This document shows positions 12,201 to 23,943 of a DNA stretch of 64,000 nucleotides, piece after piece. The notes under the pieces are model-generated. The model made no database searches. It was not told where the DNA came from and was given only the letters and a program-made list of their open reading frames with translations. The DNA lies in contig NC_079910.1 of assembly GCF_024868665.1 (NCBI RefSeq), positions 12,930,425 through 12,994,424 on the forward strand, in the 5' to 3' direction. How positions within the stretch are numbered: the first letter of the stretch is position 1; the number at the start of each line of letters is the position of its first letter. This stretch comes from Triplophysa rosa (lineage: Eukaryota; Chordata; Actinopteri; Cypriniformes; Nemacheilidae). The translations under genes and the position numbers were made by a program.

Positions 12201-15200
12201 GGAAAGAATTTCATACAGATTTGGAATGACATGATAAAATAATTTTCATTTTTGGGTGAACTATCCCTTGATGAATGATCATGAAAGTATTTAAGAACAC
12301 CTTAGCAACTACATAGCAACACAAAAAAGCCTAACATCATGGTAGTGAGTTTTGCATGGGCAAGCACCATCACACAAACATCGAAAACCATCATTAAATA
12401 AATCTTCATATCAGTTATTATGTTAAGTACAAAAAGCTCATGTCTTAAAGGGATAGTTCACCCCAAAATGAAAATTCTGTCATCATTCACTCACCCTCAG
12501 ACTGTTATTAACCATTATAAATGTTTTTGTTCTGCTAAACACAAAGGAAGATATTTGTAAGAATGTCAGTAACCAAACAGTTCTCATTTTCTATTTACCG
12601 CCATAGTAGGGAAAATAAATACTATGGGAGTCAATGGGGGATGAGATCTGTTTGGATACTGACATTCTTACAAATATCTTCTTTTGTGTTTAGCAGAACA
12701 AAGAAATTTATGGGTGAATATAATGATGACAGAATTTTCATTTTTGGGTGAACTGGTCTATTTTAGTTTAACCATTTTGTTTTTTTCATAGAACATTGTG
12801 TGCTATATGTTAAGTGAGCTATAGTCCACCATTATTTAACTAGACTCCATTAGAGGCCTAACTCTTGAGAGCCAATCTAGACTCTTCCCTTCCTCCTTCT
12901 CTCCTTTCTTTTCCTCACTGCATGGGCACCATCACCTGTGGTCGCTGCTACATTTGTTCCTTTTTCATTTTTTCTCTCTCTTTATGGTTCTTTTTGTTGC
13001 CCCCCTTCCTGTTTTCTCCTCCAATCAAAGATGATGCTTTCACTCCTCATTGTTTTGTTTCTCTTCGGCGTTTTGTCTAATGCCACGATGACCAAACTGT
13101 TTCTCCTATACATACTTTTCTTTGTCCTGTGAGCTTTTTATTTGCTGGAGCCGTTTTCTGGGTGTTCATTTTAAATGTCTCATTTTGTCAAATGTCTATC
13201 AAATGTCTCATGTACCCGCACTACACCATCTCACCTTTTCAATTCCTTCACCATATTTCTCTTGATGTTGTCTGTCCTCCGTCATGCTCTTTTTTTATTG
13301 TTGTTGTTTTCCTTCATTAACTTGCCCATGCATGCATGCAACAGCCCGACTCTAGAGACCAGCCAGACTGTGAGGGCAAAGTTCACCCATGCAAAGCAGA
13401 GGAGAAAGACAGCAACAGGGATGGGGAGACAGACTCCAAAAAGGGAACCAACGCTGATCTGGTGAGACACTTAAATGCACAAAAACAAGTCCGCTGTTGT
13501 CTTATGCTCTACAGTTTTATATTTAATGGCTTTAGTAACCATAGTGAGCAGTTTTCATGATCATATGTGTGCTACAGACACAATTAATGTTTCAAACAGT
13601 GTCTAACAATTGATACATCCTTAAACTTCATTTAAAGGGATACTCCACCCAAAAATGAAAATTCTGTCATCATTTACTCACCCTCAAGTTGTTCCAATCC
13701 TGTATAAATTTCTTTGTTCTGATGAAGAAAAATGTTAGCAACTGATATTTCTGAGGCACCACTGACTACCATAGTAGTAGTTCTGTTGAAGACAAAATGT
13801 GATATTTTGAAGAATTTAGGAAAGCAAACGGTTCTAGGGCACTTTTTACTACCATTTTAGTTTTTCCCACTATGGTAGTATGGTATTGGTATAGTATGTC
13901 AGTTGCTAACATTTTTCTTATTATCTTTCTTTGTTTTCAACAAAACAAAGAAATTTTGAAGGTTTGTAACAAATTAGGGAGAAGTAATTCATGGCAAAAT
14001 TTTCATTTTGGGTGGACTATCCCTTTAACACAGCATCACGGTATTCTTTATATTCATAAGACAATCCCAGAATGCATTGCAATGAACTCGAACATTTTTC
14101 AATAGATCAAAATGCAATCTAGATACAGTATGAATAGAAAATAGATAAAAAATGTTTAATTTTGAATTAATTTTGGGATTTTGTGTACCCAGCAGACAAT
14201 GCGGCAGCTCACACGGATCTAGTATAAGAAAAACACTGAACTACTAAACTTATTGAAAGATAATTATGTTATCTGGCAAGCTTCTTGCAAATAGACCCAT
14301 CTACACACACACACACACGCACGCACGCGCGCGCGCACGCACACACACAGTGTTTTGAATGTTTTAATGAGATTTTAACTTTTAATAGTTTGGGGATGTT
14401 ATTAAAATATAGGCAATTGTTAGCATCGCTCTCTTACTGTTTCATACTTCAGCGTCTCCAGTTTTCTTTATTCCTCATTGATCAACAAGTGCGTCTGTGA
14501 TTAAAATTTTAAAAGCTCAGAGACTAAACCGAAAGCTTGTGCTTCTTTGGGGGCAATCTGAGTTTTAAGTGATGACAGCAAAGCATATTGAATAAAATAT
14601 AAAATGGACTGTGAAAAATGAGCTTAAAATAAAAGAGTCATAAATATAACAAGATCTGCTCACTCATGCAGAGATGTCAGCAAACGTGGTTTAGTTCATG
14701 GTTTAATAGTAAATCTAATCTCACTTTTGATTAATGAACTGAACATTTTTGTACTGTTTACGGCTGTCTTACTAAGGCATCATTTATTTTCCTCTTTAAT
14801 TTGGTGCCATTTAGATAGCACACCCATTGTTGCAGTGATATATTAAATTGGCACAAATTTATAAAGCTCAATCTGTAAATTAAAGCTAGTGGAAAATATT
14901 GACATTGTGATTAAAACACTTCCATATGCAGAGCTTTAAATCAGAGATGAATGCATCACGTGTCCTGAATGTGTCAAACAACCCTGTAGCATTTTACGAA
15001 AACCTGACAAAGATTTTTAACAAGACAGCATTTTTACCGGCTGCATTTTAGTAAGAAAATGAGACTCTTACATTATGGCTAGGACACGCTCAATGTGAAT
15101 CCTGTTTAGACTGATGGCTCTTAGATTAAAAGCATTTTTGTCTTAAAAGATTAGAGGCCAAGAGGGTGTGTTCTGGGGATTTCTTTGCTATGGCAAAATC

Positions 15201-18200
15201 AGAGTAAAAATTGTGTAGTGAGGGCACAGTTAAACTTGCCAAAGGACAAATAATGGACATACACTACAGTATATAGACAAAAAGTACTGGGAAGCCCCCT
15301 TCTAATGAACAGGTTTGACTATGAGCCCTTTTCTATTCTAACATGACAATGACCCTGAGCACGAAGCAAGATTAAAAAAGAAATGATTGATTCAGTCTAT
15401 TGTGGAAGAACTTGAGTGGACCCAGACCTGGACCCAGCTGAACACCTTCGTCAATCACTAATCATATAAACCCATCAATTACTTTTACACATCATCATAC
15501 ATCATCATTTCGAAATAGTAAAAGACTCTTGCAAGAAAGATGGAAAAAAAATATTTAATATGGTATTGTATGGTATAGCAGTAATATTTTCTTTTGTTAC
15601 TGGAATAGATAAACATGTTTATTAGAAGGGGGCGTCTTAATACCTTTGTCTATAAAGTGTATATTCTCTGCACACTTTGCCATGAAACAGACATGACTAT
15701 ATTATCCTAGTATTCTTTTCAAACTGTTTTGGCCATGTTATTTTATTAATATAAAATACTGTGCAGATAAAGTACCAGTTTCTTAATCTCTCTCTGTTTC
15801 TCTCTTTTCTCATGTTTTTCTTCAGCTGTCAGAGCAGGTCGGTGAGCTTCATGCTCTGTTGTCTGAGGCGAATGAGAAGGCTCAGGGCGCGCAGGAAGCG
15901 TTGTCGCAGGAGAGACAGGCGCGACACAGCGACACGCACAAACATTCTCAGGTGACAGACACATTTTGTGCTAATTTAGATCCTCCAGAAACGCACAATA
16001 AGAAACTCACCCGGATATTACAAACTCAAGCATCCAGATAGGACATAACCTTGACATTGCCAAGCAGGACATCAGGACGTTCATTGGTCCAGAACCAACA
16101 CTGGCAACATTTCCCCACTGGAATAACTAAAATGTACATGTGGCAAATGTATTTGGTATTTTCTCTTTCTAGCTTCAAGAAGAGCATCAGAAGGCCCTCC
16201 TGCATCGAGACTTCCAGCTGCAAAGTCTGAGCCTTCAGACGGGTCTGCAGCAGAAGCTGTGGAGTCAAGAGAGGAACCTTCTGGTGCAGGAGTCCCTACA
16301 GCTTAAAGAAAGCCTGCTCCTCATCAGCCTCAAACTCCGCTGGCTTCTCAAACAGTGGAGACTCGGCAAGAAACTAGACACAGAGAGCAAGGATATTCTG
16401 GAGGTATGGAGTTCTTCTGTGAGAATTGATGGTCTTTTTGTGCTTTGTAAGTATCATGTAAATACATCTCCAATACGTTCCTTCAGGTTAATAGTGTCAA
16501 GGATCTCCGCCTCTTACTTGAGGAAGATGGGCTGTCAGCACACTATGGAGATAACAAGATGTCTGCTGCTGAGGAGCAACACCTCAACCCAACACCCAAA
16601 GAGCAAAGCCTTGCAGAGAAAATCTGCCCGCTGGTAGGTTGAAGGAGTGAATATTCTGACTCACTCCGATATTGGTCCAAATCAGTGTGCTGTTTTCTCT
16701 CCACTTCTTTATTCACTTCTACAAATGTAGGATTTTTCAAAGAATGATCACAATAGACTTTCAGTATGCAGAATTTCTAGAGAGAGTCTTGTGCAATATT
16801 GCTAGAATCAGTGTTTCCTTCATATTGGATTTTCTTAAAAGGTCACACTGTGATATATGGATCTTCTATTGGTCATATGTCTTCACGTGATTTGAATTCA
16901 CAGTTCACCAGACTTGAACTTTGGAATGTGATGAAATGCAAAACGCTCTTGTATGAGCTTGCGTTTCCGGTTTGCAGCATTTGGATCCGTATGAATGCAA
17001 ACTCGAACAAAAAGTCTAGAGTCACCAAGGCATTGTGTAGGCATTGTAGTTTTAACCATATAATGTTTACATAATATAATATTTCACAGAAGAATAACAG
17101 CATACTGGTTTATAATATATGAGGCCGAGTAAACAACATTTGAATTGTCAAGTTAGGTGAGCTAAACCTATAAAACACAGAATTGGAAAAGTATCTAAAT
17201 TCAACAGGAAAACCGTTGAACAATTAAACCTTTGCCGTTCAACAATTACTCGCATCCTGAATAAAAGTTTGTGTTTACATAATATACTGTATATCTGTGC
17301 ATATTTATTTTGTGAAAATAAACACGTACACATGCATGTATATATTTAGGAAATATTTGCATGTGTATATATATTTGCATTTATAGTTATTTATTTTTAT
17401 ATTTATATATAAACATTTTTTCATTTTTGTCTTTTTCTTAAATATATACATGTGTTTGTCTTTATAAATACAAAATTAATATTCACTGTGCACAGACATA
17501 TATTATGTAAACACAAACTTTTATTCTGGATGCAATTAATCTCTATCACTTGTTGAACAGCCCTACTTTGGATTTGTTTCCCCTTCACATCTACATAAAT
17601 GTAATTACCTGTCATCCCCTTGTCTCTTCCTCAGCAGCCTAGCGGGTTTGGCAGTACTCTTTCTGACCTGAAGGTGGCGCTACAAGATCTGAGCGCTGAG
17701 CTCCGTGAGGAGCGTCAGAGTTCGCAGGAGCTAACGCAGCAGTTTGCCCGTGCTAAAGCATCATGGGAAGTCGAATGGATGGAACTCAAGAGCATCATTA
17801 CTCAGGTGAGTGTCTGCGGCCTTGTAAACGGTACTTTGTGGATAGTTATGTCACACCCAAATTAGTGTGTAGCAGTTGTACATGGCCATGACAAGACTGG
17901 CTTCAGACTAGTTTTATTTTCACACGTATGATATTTAAATCTTGTGGCTTTTCTAAACAGGTTTTTTCAACATTTATTAGCAATGCAGTGTCTTGCCCCA
18001 TAGACTCCCGTTGTAAGTGCATTACTGTCACGATAAGTCAAAATTATAGTAAAAGCAAGCAAAGATGCCGTCCATAGATGTTTAGAGTCAAAACAACTTT
18101 GAATACAAGTGGTGAACCAATAACATCATTTTTGTTAGTAGTAGACATTAGGGCTGGGTATCGATTCTGATGTTCCGATTCGATTCCGATTCACAAGCTC

Positions 18201-21200
18201 TCGATTCGATTCTCAATTCAAGTCAATGATTATAGATTTAATACAAATGATTGATTTTTTTCTAAAAAAAAGATCAGTAAATGTCACATTACAATGGTGA
18301 ATTAAAAAGCCACAAAACTGTATATTAAACTTTAAACACACTTGGGTATATTGAAACAGATCAGGTTATTTTACATTTAAGTATAACAAACAAAATTTCA
18401 CAAAATTAGCTGTAAAGAGGGGCTGCAATCATATGAACCGCTGCCTTTTATGTGAAGGTGATGTTAAATTCGACAACACACCTGCATCAGCCATGTTAAT
18501 TAAGCGCCATGTTAATTAAGCAATAAATTATGGATATGCTCCCTGTTGTAACATCCACCTGTTGTAAAAAAAAGTGACATCTATTGGATAGTAGTAGCAA
18601 TAAAATTCACGTTAATGAATGTACAGTGCTTGCATAAATATGAAAGAAATAAAAATTGATTCACATCTTTTGAGAATCGATATTGAATCGACTACAATTT
18701 AAAAAACAATTAATCGATTTTTCTATTTTTTTGCCCAGTCCTAGTAGACATTATAGGAAACATTATAGAATACTGTAGCAAGTGGAAAAAAATCTATGTT
18801 AAATACACTGTGGTATGTAACACAATAACATTTAAAAGAGTCCGCAGAGATGAATAATTGTACAGATAACTTAGTGTAGTTGTAAAGTCATTACTTTAGC
18901 ATTGATTTCCACACTTGAGTCATTTTAACTCCTGCACTTCAGGTCGTGTAGTCATTGATTTAACACACACAGATTACAGTAATTCCTCTTGGGAGATATA
19001 TTATGAAAACCTCTGGCAGAGGAGCATCTGTAGAGCGAAGCCAGATACATTTCCCTAGTTATTGTCAGATAAGCTGTGAAACGGGCTGAAATGATCCAGA
19101 ATGTCAGCTCTAATTTTGTTATTTGATATTCATTTGCGCTGCTGTTGGTCGGGACATGCACCAGTAGTCTGACAAGAGAGCTGTGAGAGCCATCTGCAGT
19201 GTGTCAATAGCAGTGTGTGTGTGCTTATAGGCTTGTTGCAGGGCGTGATGGTGAAAGATGAGTTTAATATCTCCTCTATAGGACGCATTCATAACCGCAG
19301 TCATCTTTGAGACGTAAAATGATAGTTTGAAATGAGATTCTGTTATCATTTACTCACCTTTCTGTCATTCTGAGACCCGTATGGCTTTTTACTCTGTGGA
19401 GCACTAAAGAAGTTTAGCACATTATCGGAGTTGATCTCTTCCATACAGTGAATGTGGATTAAGGGCTGTCAAGAAAAAAAAAAAAACTTACTTAAATAGT
19501 CTTGCATAAACAGTGCAGTACCCTTATGAAACAAAAATAAATGAGAATACACAGGAAACTATAATGCAATATTTTAAATAAGACATTTTCATATATTGAT
19601 ACCAAGGGCTAATATTATATATATGAAAAGCAGCAATTCCTTATGTATTATTCAATATGTATGGAATAATTGACGACGGGCCGTTCTATTATTCGAAAGT
19701 TAATGCAAACCCTGAGGTGGTAAAGCGGCCACGACGCGAAGCGGTGTGCATTAACTTTCGAATAATTGAACGGACTGGAGTCAATTATTTCGCCTATACC
19801 ACGGTTACCACACCGTACAGGACATTGTTAAAATGTTTAATTTCAATCTTTGTCATGTTATCGTCTTTAAAATGCTGTTGATGGTAAGGACTACTTTCTT
19901 GCGCATCTCATTTCCGTTGCGAACGGACTCGGAAGCTTGAGCCACGTGGTGTGTGTGTGAGTGAGAGATCGCGTGCGCACACCTGCGTGTTTGCGGTAAT
20001 GTGACAGAAAAGCCAGTGATAATAAATTATTTGTTCCTCGTAGGGCTGCACAATAATTTATCGCAATACCACTAAATCCTATTGTAATCGAGCTGGCTGC
20101 GACCAAATCCAATTCCTTCTGCCAGTAGCAATGTCCATGGGGGAATGGCGACATGTGGCCCAGTTCCCTCGTCTCCTGGGTCTAGGCCAGCAGCTGAGAG
20201 TTCTAGGAAGGAACTAGATGTGCTCTCTATAGCCTCATCAGACTCATTACTTGCAGAAGAGCAGGATGAATTTACACCTACAGAGGAGGCTTCGTCATGG
20301 CAGTCTCAGTATTCTTATAGCGATGAGGGCTCAGGCCTTCACGCCGCTGGCTCTTCAGCTGTATCTTCACTGCAGGAGACGATCAAGATGGCTCTTGCTA
20401 AATTGAATTTGGACCTACCCTCCCCTGTGCTGGGCCCTTCGAACCTCCTGCGGCGTCCAGTTGTTCAGCCTGGGGATTTCCAGATACCCAGTTGTCCTGA
20501 CTTTACTGATGTGGTATTTTCTGCTTTTCACGCATCTGTGTCTTCCAGGCCCGACCTTGTAGCACGAACATTGCCAGCAATGGCTGAGGCCCAGGAGAGT
20601 GGACTCGGTAGTATGCCTCCTGTGGAGTCGTGCATATCCTCCTTGGTGGTGTCCCCGGACGAGGCGCTGAAGCAGGAGCTCCGCTGCCCCAACCTAGAGT
20701 GCAGGCGTACTCACGGTCTGTTGGTGCGCACTTTTAACACGGTGTCAGGATTGACTTATGTGGGGAACTCAATGTCTCATTTGTTGCTTGCACTCCATTC
20801 TACGATGGCCACAACAGCATTCGGCCTCTCCCTTTCTCCTTGAGTTTTCACTCGAGTTGTTCAGGCTGCACTAGATCCTCTTCAACGGGAGGGCATATTG
20901 ATCCTTCCGTATTTGGATGATTTTGGGCGTATTTTGGGGTTCCATTTGCCCCCGCAACTGGAACCCCAAGCTCCAGGCGTTGCATATCAATCTTCTGGAG
21001 CTTGAAAAATTTGAAACATTTTGCGCACAAACTTGCAGGGATGAACATTCTAGTGAAGACGGACAATACCACAGTGGTATTTCTAATAAATCACCAGGGA
21101 GGCACGAGGTCCCTACCTTGTCTCCGAGTGACAAAGCTGCTTTTGACATGGGCGAGCAAGCATTTCCTGTCAGTCAGGGCAGCACACATTCCCGGACGCT

Positions 21201-23872
21201 GCAACAATGTGGCAGATTCACTCTCCCGCTCAGTGCTGAGGCCGGGGGAGTGGCGTTTACACGAGGGAGTTGTTGTTTCAGTATGGGAAATCTACGGGAC
21301 AGCGGCCGCAGACCTCTTTGCCAGCAGTGCATCAACACATTGCCTGCTGTGATTCTCAGTGCAAAAGGAGCAGGGATCACTAGACCAGGATGCTCTGGCC
21401 CACTAATGGCCGAACCTCCTTCTCTACGCCTTTCCCCCATCCCACTCCTTTGGTCAGTGTTGAGGCGAGTACAGGAGACACGGTGCAGGCTAATTCTAGT
21501 GGCCCCCTGCTGGCCGGGGATGCCTTGGTTCAGTCTTCTGTTGACTCTGACGACCGTCCCACCTCAGTCACTGCCTCTTCGCAGGGACGTGCTTACGCAG
21601 ATGGGCAGGGCGCTTTAGCATCCCTTCCCAAACAGGTTGAAACTGTGTGCTTGGCCCCTGGGGTTGAGAGGGCGCTTTCTCAATGTTCAGCTGGTGTAAG
21701 GAACACTGTCTTGAGTGCGAGGGCCCCTTCAACGCGTCGCACCTATGCTAGCAAGTGGAACCTATTCATTTCCTGGTGTGAGAAGCAGGCTATCAGTCCG
21801 GTGGATTGTCCTGTTAGAATGATACTTGATTTTCTGCAGCATTTGTTGGATTCCGGTCGTTCTCCAGCTACTCTTAAGAGTGTTTGTGTCAGCCCATCAG
21901 GATCCTATGGGGCAGGTGTCAGTGGGCGCAGATAGGTTAGTGGTCGCTTTTCTTAAAGGGGCTATGCGTCTTAAGCCCCCAGCATGGGTAACGTGTACCC
22001 AGTGGGACTTACGAGTGGTGTTGGATAGTCTCTGTTCAGTCCCCTATGAACCATTGGAGCAAGCAGACATTAGGAGCTTTCTATGAAGACTGCCTTTCTT
22101 TTAGCAATAACGTCAACCAGAAGAGTTGGCGAACTACATGCATTGTCAGTGAGTCCACAATGTCTCAGATGGGGGCCAGAGGGCAGTCAGGTTGTGCTCT
22201 GGCCAAACCCAGCTTTCCTGCCCAAAGTGATGTCAATGCAGTTTGCAAATCAGCCTATTCATTTAGCAGCATGTAGGCAGGAGAACGAGACATTCCAGGA
22301 GGCCCTGTGTCCAGTTTGTGCATTGAGGCAGTATGTCTTAAGGACTGCTTCAGGGCGTACCACGGACCAGTTGTTCGTCTGTATTGGCCCTGGCAGGAAG
22401 GGCGCACCCTTATAGAAGCAGAGGCTTGCCCATTGGGTAGTTGACACTATAATTGAGGCGTATCGTTCATCAGGCTATACGATACCTGCACCTGTTAGGT
22501 GTCATTCAACTCAGGCAGTGGCCACGTCTTGGGCGGCATTGCGTGGTGTGCCCCTATCAGAAATATGTGCAGCAGCTACTTGGGCATCACCTTGCACATT
22601 CACAATGTTTTACAGACTTAATGTGGCTTCTGTTCCTTTTATTGGCTCTGCAGTCTTGCCTGTTGACGTTCATGCTGCGGTATCCTCGTGACTTGGTTGT
22701 ATTCGTGTTCCACCATGTACTGACCGTCTCTGGCGGGCTGGAACAATGAAATAGAACGCTGGTTACTCCCGTAACCGTGGTTCTATGAATGGTGGAAGAC
22801 CGCCAGAGTCTCTTGTCACTCGGATTGAGAATGACTTTGAGACGGACCGTGACGTAGTCGGGGGTTTATATAACTTCAGACGCGTCATCGGTCAAGGTCA
22901 CGTGTGCCTGAATTTAATACGGGATTCTCAATGTATGCGCGAGACGCGATTCTTCCACCATGTACTGACCGTCTCTGGCGGTCTTCCACCATTCATAGAA
23001 CCACGGTTACGGGAGTAACCAGTGTTACTGAAGGCACTGATTAGCTTGTTCAGGTGTGTTTTATCAGAGCTGGGGCTAAACTCGGCAGGAAAATGGATCT
23101 CGTGGGCCAGGGTTGAGAACCACTGCTATAACCTTTCTGTTGTTTAAACTTGGTGAAGTGATATGGAACTGTAATGCGGTCAGCAGACCTTGAACACCTT
23201 CATAGGTATTATTCTATTTATTTTCCAACATACTGTATATTAAATGATTTCATATTATTTAATTGACAGCTAATATATCAGAAAATATATTTTCTTTGTG
23301 TAAAGGTATGCAGGTGTAAGTGCGAAAGAGAATTAATTCACTGAAATTTGCTGTTGTCAGTCAGTCTGTTCACTTAAAGGGATATTTCACCACCAAATTA
23401 AAATTTCCCCATGTTTAATTGTAAAACAAGGGGAAATTTTGATTCAGGGGTGAAGTACCACTTTAAATTATGCAATGGGTAAAGTTTCTGAGTGAACTTT
23501 CCCTCCAATTTAAAGATAGTGGTGACATAAGACATTGACACGATTGATGGGTTGATCAGTATGAGAAACAGGCTAAAGATACAGTAAAAAACAAATAAAG
23601 AACAAAGATCACTTTTTTAAAATCACTTTTTTACATTTACCAATTGTGTCATATTAAGTGTATTAAGACGAGGCGCGGTACTAGGCTGGCTCGGCTGGTG
23701 GGTCAATTATATATTCTGGTTGGACAGATACATATTCTAAATTCATTGCATGCATAATCATTACCAATAAAAATCTAGACTCGGACCTGATTAAGACCGT
23801 AAATGTCTTCAGTGTCTTTGTTCAGTCTCAAATACTCATCCTTCTCTCTTCCTTGTCTATGCTCAAAATACA

Positions 23873-23943
<71 letters not shown>

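Larger units (their letters stand above)
20130..23020 (+). mobile_element. Decayed DIRS-type tyrosine-recombinase retrotransposon
   Basis: In order on the + strand are a gag-like frame, a short piece of reverse transcriptase with YLDD, an RNase H-like domain, and a tyrosine recombinase of DIRS type. An inverted-repeat terminus follows. This order and the recombinase in place of an integrase define DIRS elements. Most of the reverse transcriptase is missing through deletions, several stops and frameshifts break the frames, and no left terminal repeat was found, so the copy is dead. It lies inside the 7.9 kb intron between exons 17635-17805 and 25756-26016. Confidence 0.9.

Noticed and set aside
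20130..23020. Endogenous retrovirus
   Set aside because: The element encodes a tyrosine recombinase rather than an integrase, shows no envelope or long terminal repeats, and has DIRS-style inverted termini.
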